This document shows, one piece after another, positions 31,651-40,876 of a stretch of DNA of 64,000 nt. The translations under genes and the position numbers were made by a program. Numbering within the stretch: position 1 is the stretch's first letter; every line of letters begins with the position of its first letter. The notes below the pieces were generated by a model that searched no databases, had not been told where the DNA came from, and saw nothing but the letters and a program-made list of their open reading frames with translations. The DNA is taken from the NCBI GenBank assembly GCA_023410645.1, contig JAEYPQ010000030.1:1-64000 (forward strand), written 5' to 3'. Source of the stretch: Bacillota bacterium (lineage in GTDB: Bacteria; Bacillota; Clostridia; TANB77; CAG-465).

Positions 31651-33624
31651 ATGGGAAAAGATAAAAAAAATAAAAAAGGTAATAACACTCAAGAAGAACT
31701 TGTTAGAGCTAATGAAGAAAGTGTTAATTTTCTAGAATCAAATAAATCAAATTTAAAAGACTTAATATCACCTGCTGGAATAGATGCAAGTCATTATGAT
31801 TATATGGAGATATTCTCTAAAGTGTCTAGATATATTAGAACTTTCTATGTTACAACTTTACCTAGACAAGCATCTTTCCCTTATTTCTTATCAAATATAT
31901 ATGAATTTGGGGATGTAAATACTTCAGTATTTATAACTCCTATTTCGGAAACTGCATCACAAAGAGATTTAAATAAAACTATTGTTGAGTTACAATCCGA
32001 AAGGTATGTTGCAGCAGATAGGGGAGATATAAATAGAGCGGCAGTTCTTGCAACTAAGCAATCTGAGGCTGAGGAGTTAAGAGATCAAATTGCTGCTGGA
32101 TATAATAAACTATTTGAAGCTACAATTGTTGCTAGTTTATTTGCATATAGTAAAAATGAGCTTGATAAAGCATCTGAACTTCTAGCAATGGAAGCTTCAA
32201 AAAATATGGTTGGAATAAAAGCTACTTGGGCAATGCAAGAAGAGGCTTTTCAAAGTAACCTACCTCTAAATAAAAATAAATTAAATAGAAAACATACTTT
32301 TGATAGAGGGTCAATGGCAACAGTTTTTCCTTTTGTTTCTTCGGAAGTTGGACATGATATTGGTGTACCTATTGGAATAAATAAACAAACTGGATTACCT
32401 CTATTGTTTGATAATTTCCACTCTTCTCTTAATAATTATAATATGATAATATTTGGAAAATCTGGATCTGGTAAATCTGTTACAATTAAAACAATTATGG
32501 CAAGATCTTCAGTATTAATGGGAGTTGAAAACTTAGTTATAGATGCTGAAGGAGAATATTCAGTGGTTGCTGAGTCATTAAATGGAATAAATATAGTAAT
32601 AAGTCCAAACAGTAATACAATAATAAACATATTCGACATCGAGCCAGAAACAGTAAAAGATGAAATAACTGGTAGGGAAAGAATAGTTTTAAATGTTGAA
32701 AATAAGGTTGAGGATGCAACACAATCTTTATTAACAATGGCTCGTGGTGCTACTAGAAGTCAGGAAGTAAATGAACTTACAAAGCAGATAATTGCAGAAA
32801 TAGTTGCAGAATTATATGCAAGAAGGAAAATTAAAAGTGATATAAATTCACTATATGAAGATGCAAATGAGTTAAATGTAACAAATAATTTTGTTGGTCT
32901 TAAGAAAAAAGAAATGCCGACAATAGGTGATTGGTATGATGTACTTGTAGAAAAAGCATCAGAAAATACCACAGAAACATATGCATATCATTATAATTAT
33001 TTACTTAAAGTAATGAAACAATATTGTAAAAAATTTGATGGTCAAATGTCTTATTTTGATGGTCAATCAACTTTTGAATTGATGGATGGTAATCAATTTA
33101 TAAATCTTAATCTTTCTCAACTTGAAGAAAAATTTGCAAGACCTTTGGCACAGCAAATACTCCTTTCTTGGGTATGGGAAAAGTATGTTAAGAAAAATAG
33201 CGAAAATAGAACTAAGGCAAGAAGAAAAAGGGTTCTTATAGATGAGGCATGGATGTTACTTGATTATCCTGAAGCAGTTCAATTTTTAAATACAATGGCA
33301 AGACGTGCTAGAAAAAGAAATGTTTCTCTTGCAGTTGTATCACAGAAATTCCAAGATTTCTATGAAAAGAAAGAAGCACAAGCAGTTTTAACTTCTTCTG
33401 ATACAAAATTATTTTTGGCTCAAGATAAATCTGAAATTGAATACTTAAAAGAAGTATTTAAATTAAGTGAAGGAGAAACAGATTTCTTACTTACATGTTC
33501 AAGAGGTGAAGGTCTTATACGTATAGGTCAAGAATCAGCGGTAATTGCTATACAGCCAACACAAAAAGAATTTGAATTTGTTGAAACAAATTTGACAAAT
33601 ATAATTGCGCGTAAACAAAGCTAA
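31651..33624 (+). CDS. virB4: VirB4-type T4SS ATPase
   Basis: The conserved motor of T4SS assembly and transport. 657 residues: an N-terminal recognition region (about 30-240), then the ATPase with Walker A GKSGSGKS (269-276), the NLVIDAEGEY segment and Walker B RVLIDEAWMLL (about 527-537). MARRARKRNVSLAVVSQ follows, as in the VirB4/TraE group. The N-terminus is Lys/Asn-rich and soluble. AGGAGGT precedes the ATG. The call is secure, and this is the anchor for reading the neighbourhood as a T4SS. Confidence 0.95.
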   Translation: MGKDKKNKKGNNTQEELVRANEESVNFLESNKSNLKDLISPAGIDASHYDYMEIFSKVSRYIRTFYVTTLPRQASFPYFLSNIYEFGDVNTSVFITPISETASQRDLNKTIVELQSERYVAADRGDINRAAVLATKQSEAEELRDQIAAGYNKLFEATIVASLFAYSKNELDKASELLAMEASKNMVGIKATWAMQEEAFQSNLPLNKNKLNRKHTFDRGSMATVFPFVSSEVGHDIGVPIGINKQTGLPLLFDNFHSSLNNYNMIIFGKSGSGKSVTIKTIMARSSVLMGVENLVIDAEGEYSVVAESLNGINIVISPNSNTIINIFDIEPETVKDEITGRERIVLNVENKVEDATQSLLTMARGATRSQEVNELTKQIIAEIVAELYARRKIKSDINSLYEDANELNVTNNFVGLKKKEMPTIGDWYDVLVEKASENTTETYAYHYNYLLKVMKQYCKKFDGQMSYFDGQSTFELMDGNQFINLNLSQLEEKFARPLAQQILLSWVWEKYVKKNSENRTKARRKRVLIDEAWMLLDYPEAVQFLNTMARRARKRNVSLAVVSQKFQDFYEKKEAQAVLTSSDTKLFLAQDKSEIEYLKEVFKLSEGETDFLLTCSRGEGLIRIGQESAVIAIQPTQKEFEFVETNLTNIIARKQS

Positions 33625-33642
33625 TTAAGAATGGGTGATGAA

Positions 33643-34608
33643 ATGATTAAATTAAAGAATAAGAAACATATACTAATGATTACAATTATTATACTTATGA
33701 TAGTAGCATTAAATGTATTACCATTTAGTAACATTCATGCATATACGAATGATGCACCTCAGGCATCAGATGCTGAAAATCTAGTAAAAGGTGCTATAGG
33801 ATGGATATTATCCACTGGTGCTGGAGTTTTGGCTACTCCAATAACTTATGTTATAAATATGGTTAATGTTGTAATATTTAGCATTCTATATACTGTATTT
33901 GTAGGTTCTAAGATTGTAGATACTATATTTTCATTTCCAACACCTGATAATGTAATTTTTAATAGAATAGGCTTTTTTGACCCTAATTTTATTAATCCTA
34001 CCCCTGTAGAGAGTGCACCGGTAGTACAAATAAAAACTGTAATTCAAAGTCTATATTATTCTTTCTTTACAGTAGCAATAACAATATTTGTTATTGCAGC
34101 ACTTGTTATTGGAATAAAGCTTGCACTATCTACAATAGCTTCTGAAAAAGCTCAATTTAAGAATGCATTGAAAAATTGGGTTATGGGTATAGTTTTATTA
34201 TTTACAATACATTTTGTCATGGCAGGAATTTTTGCAATAAATGAAGAGATAGTTAAAATTGCATCTAACTATGCTGGAGACAATATTAGTTTTAATATAC
34301 AAGTTACTTCTGGAATTCCTGTGGTAGGAAATGCACTGTCTAGTATTATAAGAGGATTTAGTGATTTAATTGGAAGTAATAATCCAATTGATGCTTTTCA
34401 AATGAATGGATATTTAGGATTAATAATACAATTTTTAGTTAAGTCAGTTGGTGGAGATTTATTATCTTCAATAGCACTTACGATAATTTTATTCCAGACT
34501 GTTGCGATAGTTGCTATGTATATTAAAAGACTATTTTATTGTATAATCCTTGGAGTAATAGCGCCTCTTGTTGTAGCAGCAGATGTAGTAAAGAAATCTA
34601 TAGGTTAA
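33643..34608 (+). CDS. VirB6/TrbL-like channel protein, N-terminal part
   Basis: A 321-residue polytopic protein with a signal sequence (about 8-29) and six or so hydrophobic segments, as in VirB6/TrbL channel components. The ATG at 33643 is chosen over 33631 because GGGTGAT lies ~5 nt upstream. The gene ends with TAA at 34606-34608, and the next gene starts 12 bp later in the same reading frame. Together the two proteins have the order normally found in one TrbL-like polypeptide: membrane domain, then WF...SNVFIQ segment, then soluble tail. Confidence 0.75.
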   Translation: MIKLKNKKHILMITIIILMIVALNVLPFSNIHAYTNDAPQASDAENLVKGAIGWILSTGAGVLATPITYVINMVNVVIFSILYTVFVGSKIVDTIFSFPTPDNVIFNRIGFFDPNFINPTPVESAPVVQIKTVIQSLYYSFFTVAITIFVIAALVIGIKLALSTIASEKAQFKNALKNWVMGIVLLFTIHFVMAGIFAINEEIVKIASNYAGDNISFNIQVTSGIPVVGNALSSIIRGFSDLIGSNNPIDAFQMNGYLGLIIQFLVKSVGGDLLSSIALTIILFQTVAIVAMYIKRLFYCIILGVIAPLVVAADVVKKSIG

Positions 34609-34620
34609 AGGAGGATTAAT

Positions 34621-35760
34621 ATGGGAGAAAAAAATAATAAAAAGGGATTATTTGAAAATTGGTTTTCCATGTTTGTTTCCAATGTTTTTATACAAAGCTT
34701 TCAAGCAGTATTTTTAATGTTTCTATTGCAATTTATAGCAGGGGTACAAAAATCAAATGCATCTGATATGCTTATTGCATTATTAACTATTGCTGGACTT
34801 GCTGGTATAATTAAATTTGAAAAATTAGTCCAAGAAATATTTCAAATTAAAGAATCTAAAAGTGGTAGTTTCGGTAGAAACTTCTATAGAACTATGCAGG
34901 GTATAAAAAGTGGTTCTGATCTAGTAAGTAGAACTTCAGAGCCTTTTAAAAACTATGCAAATGTTAAGAGAAATAGAATTAAATTAGACAATGAAATAGC
35001 GGCAAGAAAAATCACTGATAAACCAAAAACTCAGGATAGTGGTGTTGGTACTAGTACAGGTGGTACAGGTGCTACAGTTCAAGGCACTGCTGCAAGTCAA
35101 ATCTTAAATCCTCAATCTGGAGGGACTGCTAGACAAATTGTAGACGCTAATGGAAATCCTATTTCAAGTGGAAGATTTTCAACTGGACCAGTTGTTGCAG
35201 CTAGTTCTAATGGACAAAATATTTCAGGTGGAAGTTTTGAAAAAATGGAAGCTAGCTTAGACAGATTAGCAAAAATTATGGAAAAGAGTACTGGAGTTTC
35301 TGATAATTCTTCTAAATCGATACCAGAGTTAGAAAAACAAAGAGATGAATTAAAACTTCAAGAATCTAAATTAGGAATGCAAAGATTTACTAGACTTGGA
35401 ACAACGCTTGCTGCTGTTGGTGGAGCTTTTGGCGCAAATGATGGAGATTTTGGGGAGGCTATGACTCTTGCAAATGTTGTTGATAAACCTTTGGATTCTG
35501 CAAGTGACAAGATGATTAATAGTAGGGTTTATAAACCAAGATACAAAGAGGCACTCCAAGAGTATAACCAAGCTATACAAACAAAAAGCCCTGATGCTAT
35601 GGAAGCATTCAAAAAACTTGAATCAGCAAGTAAAACAATGCATAATTCACTTGCAAGAGAAGCTGAAGATTTTGCTAGAAGCGCCGTAAATTCGTTTACA
35701 CCTTCTAAAGAAGCAAGAAAAAAGCGTAGAGTAGATATTGATAGTATAGATGTAATTTAG
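34621..35760 (+). CDS. VirB6/TrbL-like protein, C-terminal part as a separate gene
   Basis: A 379-residue protein. The opening ENWFSMFVSNVFIQSFQAVF and a second hydrophobic stretch (about 50-66) resemble the last membrane segments of TrbL-like proteins. FEKLVQEIFQIKES follows, then a long soluble tail: Gly/Ser/Thr-rich disorder (about 138-200) and helices to the basic end (KEARKKRR). An AGGAGG site lies between the upstream stop and the ATG, so it is translated separately. It is in phase with the preceding gene, with only one stop codon between them. Confidence 0.7.
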   Translation: MGEKNNKKGLFENWFSMFVSNVFIQSFQAVFLMFLLQFIAGVQKSNASDMLIALLTIAGLAGIIKFEKLVQEIFQIKESKSGSFGRNFYRTMQGIKSGSDLVSRTSEPFKNYANVKRNRIKLDNEIAARKITDKPKTQDSGVGTSTGGTGATVQGTAASQILNPQSGGTARQIVDANGNPISSGRFSTGPVVAASSNGQNISGGSFEKMEASLDRLAKIMEKSTGVSDNSSKSIPELEKQRDELKLQESKLGMQRFTRLGTTLAAVGGAFGANDGDFGEAMTLANVVDKPLDSASDKMINSRVYKPRYKEALQEYNQAIQTKSPDAMEAFKKLESASKTMHNSLAREAEDFARSAVNSFTPSKEARKKRRVDIDSIDVI

Positions 35761-35770
35761 GAGAGTTTAT

Positions 35771-36349
35771 ATGTTTAAACAATTAAATAAAGGAACTAAT
35801 ATAATAATTATAGTAGTATTTGCACTTGCCTGTTTGAGTTTTATTATAAATGCCATTATAGGTATATTTAAAAAACCAGAGTTATTGAATACTGATGATA
35901 TAACTCAATATATAATAACTGATAATGTTGTTGATGAAAATGGAAATATAACAAAAGCTTCTAATATAGTTAAAGATTATAATACTTTTTACACTTTGCA
36001 AGATGCTACTGAAAACTTTATACAATATATAGTCGATCAAAAATTTTCTCAAACATATAGTGTACTTTCTGATGAAATTAAAAGTAAATATTCTAAATCA
36101 GAGTACGAAGATAAGATTAAAGTTGTATATGATAAAAACTTTTCAGTCACTTATAGTGATGAGAATATAAAAAATGGACAAGATAATGGAATTAATAATT
36201 TTAATAACTCAAATAATTTGGTAAATTTATATAAAATATCTGAAAATGAATATATTTGTGAGACTAAGAATGTACATTCAAAAATTTTTAAACTAGGTAT
36301 AAGATTGGAAAATAATAATACATATAAAGTTTTTTATATTGATTTTTAA
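35771..36349 (+). CDS. VirB8-like bitopic protein 1
   Basis: A 192-residue protein with one N-terminal membrane helix (about 10-32) and an outside domain. Residues ~74-190 have the helix-helix-sheet pattern of an NTF2-like fold (DATENFIQYIVDQKFSQTYSVLSDE), as in VirB8/TcpC scaffold proteins. No catalytic motif. AGGAG precedes the ATG, 10 bp after the preceding stop, and the following gene starts 10 bp later. The fold is inferred from pattern and position, not from a search. Confidence 0.6.
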   Translation: MFKQLNKGTNIIIIVVFALACLSFIINAIIGIFKKPELLNTDDITQYIITDNVVDENGNITKASNIVKDYNTFYTLQDATENFIQYIVDQKFSQTYSVLSDEIKSKYSKSEYEDKIKVVYDKNFSVTYSDENIKNGQDNGINNFNNSNNLVNLYKISENEYICETKNVHSKIFKLGIRLENNNTYKVFYIDF

Positions 36350-36359
36350 GAGGTGTTTG

Positions 36360-37235
36360 ATGGAAGAACAAAAAAATAGTAAAATAATATTAGGTTTATC
36401 CGCTATATTTATTTTGGTATTTGTGATTATTGCTATATTTGCATTAGTACAAATATGGAAACCTAAAGACAATACTGAAGAAAAAATTGTTTTATCGTCT
36501 AGTAATGATAAAATAGGTACATATAAGAAAATTAAGTATACTGAAAATCAGCAAATTTCCCAGTATATAACTCTTGTCACTAATGCTATTGTTAGTAGTG
36601 ATACTGATAAATTATATTCTATGTTAAATGAGGAATATAGAGATTATTTTAGCATTGATAAAACAAAAGCAGAAAACATTTTTAAGACAAGAGGATTTCT
36701 TGGAAGAATGTTAACTTCTGACAAATATACTAAGGCTACAATAGATGGTAGAAGCATTTATATAGTTCCTTTAAAGACTTCCGTAAATGGAGCAATATAT
36801 GATAATGTGATAATAACTGAATATTCACCAAGAAAATTTTCTATTGCTTTTGATGATTTCCTTACTTATGATAAATCAGAAAAAGTATATTATAGAGATG
36901 AACTTAAATTAGTTGTATATAATAAAGTTAATTTTATAACTTCGGTAAGTGCTAAAGTTAAGATTACAAATTTATCAGATGAGAGAATAACAATAAATGA
37001 TTCACACAAATATGAGAATTTCTACATAAGATTTAATGATCAAAGCGAAGTATTAACAAATTTGAGCTTTTTATCTGGTGAATCTTATGAGATGATAAAA
37101 AATCAGGAATTGGCTTTTGATGCTTCTTTTGAAATTCCTGCATTATCTCATCAGGCAATAAATTCATATGTATTAAAAGATGTTAAATATATGAAAAATG
37201 GTGCCACAAAAGATTTAGAATTTAATATAAAATAG
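36360..37235 (+). CDS. VirB8-like bitopic protein 2
   Basis: A 291-residue protein with one N-terminal membrane helix (about 9-31) and an extracytoplasmic part of two domains. The first (about 58-170) looks NTF2-like (TLVTNAIVSSDTDKLYSMLN). The second (about 185-291) is a beta-sandwich of the kind seen in secreted Ig-like modules (KVKITNLSDERITINDS). The ATG at 36360 has AGAGGTG upstream and is preferred over 36339, which would overlap the preceding gene. It probably scaffolds the machine with its neighbour. Confidence 0.6.
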   Translation: MEEQKNSKIILGLSAIFILVFVIIAIFALVQIWKPKDNTEEKIVLSSSNDKIGTYKKIKYTENQQISQYITLVTNAIVSSDTDKLYSMLNEEYRDYFSIDKTKAENIFKTRGFLGRMLTSDKYTKATIDGRSIYIVPLKTSVNGAIYDNVIITEYSPRKFSIAFDDFLTYDKSEKVYYRDELKLVVYNKVNFITSVSAKVKITNLSDERITINDSHKYENFYIRFNDQSEVLTNLSFLSGESYEMIKNQELAFDASFEIPALSHQAINSYVLKDVKYMKNGATKDLEFNIK

Positions 37236-37274
37236 GTAGTTTGTTTGCTATATAAAAAAGCGAGGTGATATTAT

Positions 37275-40200
37275 TTGGACGATTTTGAAAAAGAGTACGA
37301 AGAAGAGCTACTTAGACAACAACAAGAAGAACAAAGAAATCAAGATATAAATATTAGGGATACATATGATAAATTAAAAAGTGCACAAGAAAAATACCAA
37401 AAACTTTCTGACAAAATTAATAGTTCAAATAATAATCTTAAACAAGGCTCTTTAAATAGAGATGCAGCAAATAATATAAATAAATCAGCTGGAAAAAAAG
37501 CTACTGAGCAAGGTGCTAAATCAGTAAGTAATGAAGCTGCTAAGAGTGCTGGAAAAGAAGCTGCAAAAACTGCTGGAAAAGAGGCTGTAAAAAAAACTGG
37601 TGAAGAAGCTGCGAAAGAGGCGGGGAAGCAGGTAGCAAAAACTGCAGCAAAAGAAGCAGCTAAAAAGGGAGCTGAAACTGCTGCAGCTGGTACAGGAGTT
37701 GGTATACCTATTGCTGCTGCAATTGAGGCTGCTGACCAGGCACAAAAGCTAAAAGTAAAAGCAGAAGAAAAAATAAAGGAAACTACTGGAATAGATTTAA
37801 AAGAATCAAGAAAAAAGAGGAGAAAAATTGTCATAGCATTAGCACTTAGTTTGTTATTTATACTTTTAACGACAAATTATGTTTCGAGTCAAGATTTAAA
37901 TACTACACTTAAATCTTTAATTGCTAGAAGAGAAGCAAGAAATGAAAAGAAGTTAATACAATTTACAGATTCCGAATATGATGATTTAATAAACAAAGAT
38001 TATGTAGATTTACCATCAGGTTACTCTGATAATTCTGTAAATGATGAAAAGTATGCAGATCCAGGTTATAAAAGAATGCTCGAATATGCATATAGTAATA
38101 ATTATGATTCTTTTTTAGCTGGTAAAACTACTATAGATAATCAGACAAAAAAAAGCGAAGTTGCTGCAAGTAACACAAGAAAATATTTAGAAGCAGAAAG
38201 ACTTAATTTCAATAAAATAAAATGGTATTCATACAAAAGTAACTATACATATAATCATTCATCAAGTTTAGCAAACGATGTTGTACCAACATTCTTAAAT
38301 TCAAGTACAGGTTCAATTCAGGCAAATGGTAAAATTACGGATTCAGAGCTAAATATTCCAAAGTTATCTGAATATGACGTAAATCCAGGAAGTAATACAA
38401 AGCAAAAAGAAGATATGTATATTGATTTACTATCAAATTATATGCAAAAATGGTTTATTCCATATTTAATGATGATTGATACGCAGTCAAAGGAATTTAC
38501 AATTAATGAAGTAATGGAAAAAATGTATAGTCCTGTTAACGTAACTTTATACCAGATTAATAGAGATACCAAAAAAACGAAAACTACTTACTACCTAGAG
38601 TGTGAGGTAGTTATTAGGACAATTACAACTACGATTGGACCTAATGGTGAAATAAGTACCAGTTCACATATTTCAGACAGAAGAAATTCTAATACTAAGA
38701 ATGATCCTGTTGGAACAACTAGTTATAATAATGGTAATACTACAATAGAAAAGACAGTAACTTCAAATGGTAAAATTGCAACTGATTCTTCTGGAAATCC
38801 TATGGTAGCATCTGTTACTGTTGAAAGAAATATATCACCATATAAGTATGTACCTAAGATAACTTATTGCGAGGGATTTTATGATATAATAAGTGCAAGA
38901 TACAAAATTGATCCTATAAATGAGGCAATAACTCCAAAAAGCACATCTGAAACGCCTCTTACATCGTCGGATGCTAATACTTCATATATTACAAAGACTG
39001 AGATTTGGGATGAAAATATATTAAATGATGTATATGAAAAGAAAGATTATAAAGTCTCATACTATTCAGATGAAGATTATAAGAACTTGGGAAGAAAAGT
39101 ATCAAGAGTTGAATGGTATCAAGATTATGGAAATTATTTATATAAATCTGGAAAATCTGATGTTGATTTAAAGATCTATGACAATGAGATATATCCATTA
39201 AAAGTTACAAATAAAGGTGAAACTATTGATGGATATCAAAATGATTATTTATTGAGTTTAGAAGAAGCCTATGACTCATACTCAAATTCAAAAGGATATT
39301 CGTATGATGATATGTATTTTGCATATACATTAATAAGTGAATATTATAGTAATATAAATAGTCTTGGAAGTGATGTAAATTTAAATTTAAATGGTATACC
39401 TTATGATGGATTTGCTTGGCCAGTTGAGATAACAGCAGAAAATCCAGGTACTAATGTTATAAATACACTTTTTGGACTTACACCAGCTTATGGAAGTAGT
39501 CATACTGGAATAGATATATCAAGTGGAAATCTAAGATATAAGGAAGGAAACTTAACTAAAGGACCTAAAATTTTGGCGGCACATGATGGAGTTGTTACAG
39601 CTGTTTCTAACACTGCCACATCTGATTCAGTATATGATTCTAGCACTGGTCAATTTACTTATATATCACCATATAACTTTGTAAATATTAGAACACAAGA
39701 TGGCACTTATACAACTCAATATGGGCATTTATCTGAAATTAATGTTAAGGTAGGAGATACTGTAAAAAGGGGACAAGTTATAGGAAGGATGGGTACAACT
39801 GGTTATTCTACGGGAGTTCATTTGCATTTTGAGATAATAGATTCTACTGGTGAAAGACTAGATCCTTTGAATTATTATATTACAGATCCAGAATATGGAA
39901 GTATTAACCGTAACTCAATAACTTCAATGCCAAGTGGTTATGTATATTTAAGGCCTAAGACATTTAGTATATCTGGAAATTCACAAATTTCTGATATGAT
40001 AGCAAAGGCTATAGAATTAGCAAATAAAAAGAATATTTTATATAGACAAAACGGAAGACAAACGGCTAGCACTATAGTTGGATTAGATAATATTACTCAG
40101 GCAGATTGTAGTTCATTTGTATATTCTTTATTTAAAACATACTTAAATATAAACGTCGGAATGACTTCTGATGATATAAAAAGTAGAGGCGATAATAAGC

Positions 40201-40862
40201 ATTCTGAAAATGGTTGGACTGCCGAATCAGGAGCCATAAATTCTGATTATTCTAAACTTCAACCAGGTGATATATTATGGCGCAGTGGACACGTTGGACT
40301 ATATGTTGGTGATGGAAAACAAGTTGATCTTGGTGGTCCTGGAGGGGAAAATTCTGAAGCAGATCCTAATTGGAAAGGGCCAATTTATGATACAGACATA
40401 GATGGCTATACACATTATATAAGATATGTGAATAAAAATGCATTAAATGGAGTTAGTGCAGAAGATATCTTATTAATGTCTAGAATTATTGCACAAGAAG
40501 CTGGATACAATATGGAAGATTGTTTAGCTGTTGCAGCTGTAATTGTTAATAGAGTAAAAAGTCAAAGCAATGATTTTAAAGATGAAGACACGGTTCGCAA
40601 AGTTATTTATCCTGCAGGAGATGATATGGCTAAAAATAGATTGCAATGGGCATCAATAGGTGGAGTAGAATTTAATAAAGAACCTGATAAGAGTAAGGCA
40701 CCGTATAAAGCTGCATTAATGGCCATAGCTGGTGAAGATCCAACAGGAGGAGCACTATATTTCTATAGTCCAAGAGGTGGATTTTATAGTGAATGGCATG
40801 AATCCTTAAAATATTTGTATACGTCACCAAATGGTCAAAGATTCTTTACACCAGAAGAATAG
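37275..40862 (+). CDS. Membrane-anchored murein hydrolase with M23, NlpC/P60 and SleB-type domains
   Basis: A 1195-residue VirB1-like wall-opening protein. Residues ~1-180 are cytosolic and helical, with Ala/Lys/Glu-rich repeats resembling LEA motifs (AGKEAAKTAGKEA). One membrane helix lies at about 185-203. A long outside region (about 210-710) follows. The M23 peptidase (about 725-875) has HTGID and VHLHFE. The NlpC/P60 domain (about 910-1050) has its catalytic Cys in ADCSSF and His in GHVGLYVG. The C-terminal hydrolase of the SleB/Hydrolase_2 family (about 1060-1195) has RIIAQEAG and VAAVIVNRV. The TTG start follows GAGGTGAT. T4SS hydrolases usually combine a lytic transglycosylase with NlpC/P60, so this trio is unusual. 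Confidence 0.9.
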   Translation: MDDFEKEYEEELLRQQQEEQRNQDINIRDTYDKLKSAQEKYQKLSDKINSSNNNLKQGSLNRDAANNINKSAGKKATEQGAKSVSNEAAKSAGKEAAKTAGKEAVKKTGEEAAKEAGKQVAKTAAKEAAKKGAETAAAGTGVGIPIAAAIEAADQAQKLKVKAEEKIKETTGIDLKESRKKRRKIVIALALSLLFILLTTNYVSSQDLNTTLKSLIARREARNEKKLIQFTDSEYDDLINKDYVDLPSGYSDNSVNDEKYADPGYKRMLEYAYSNNYDSFLAGKTTIDNQTKKSEVAASNTRKYLEAERLNFNKIKWYSYKSNYTYNHSSSLANDVVPTFLNSSTGSIQANGKITDSELNIPKLSEYDVNPGSNTKQKEDMYIDLLSNYMQKWFIPYLMMIDTQSKEFTINEVMEKMYSPVNVTLYQINRDTKKTKTTYYLECEVVIRTITTTIGPNGEISTSSHISDRRNSNTKNDPVGTTSYNNGNTTIEKTVTSNGKIATDSSGNPMVASVTVERNISPYKYVPKITYCEGFYDIISARYKIDPINEAITPKSTSETPLTSSDANTSYITKTEIWDENILNDVYEKKDYKVSYYSDEDYKNLGRKVSRVEWYQDYGNYLYKSGKSDVDLKIYDNEIYPLKVTNKGETIDGYQNDYLLSLEEAYDSYSNSKGYSYDDMYFAYTLISEYYSNINSLGSDVNLNLNGIPYDGFAWPVEITAENPGTNVINTLFGLTPAYGSSHTGIDISSGNLRYKEGNLTKGPKILAAHDGVVTAVSNTATSDSVYDSSTGQFTYISPYNFVNIRTQDGTYTTQYGHLSEINVKVGDTVKRGQVIGRMGTTGYSTGVHLHFEIIDSTGERLDPLNYYITDPEYGSINRNSITSMPSGYVYLRPKTFSISGNSQISDMIAKAIELANKKNILYRQNGRQTASTIVGLDNITQADCSSFVYSLFKTYLNINVGMTSDDIKSRGDNKHSENGWTAESGAINSDYSKLQPGDILWRSGHVGLYVGDGKQVDLGGPGGENSEADPNWKGPIYDTDIDGYTHYIRYVNKNALNGVSAEDILLMSRIIAQEAGYNMEDCLAVAAVIVNRVKSQSNDFKDEDTVRKVIYPAGDDMAKNRLQWASIGGVEFNKEPDKSKAPYKAALMAIAGEDPTGGALYFYSPRGGFYSEWHESLKYLYTSPNGQRFFTPEE

Positions 40863-40876
40863 GGGAGTAGAAGTAG

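Noticed and set aside
34606..34620. Frameshift or pseudogene in the VirB6-like gene
   Set aside because: The reading frame is unchanged, and a full ribosome site and ATG follow the stop codon, which points to two functional genes rather than decay.
37500..37740. DNA-level tandem repeat in the hydrolase N-terminus
   Set aside because: The Ala/Lys/Glu pattern is protein-level heptad/undecad repetition; the codons vary too much for a recent DNA repeat.
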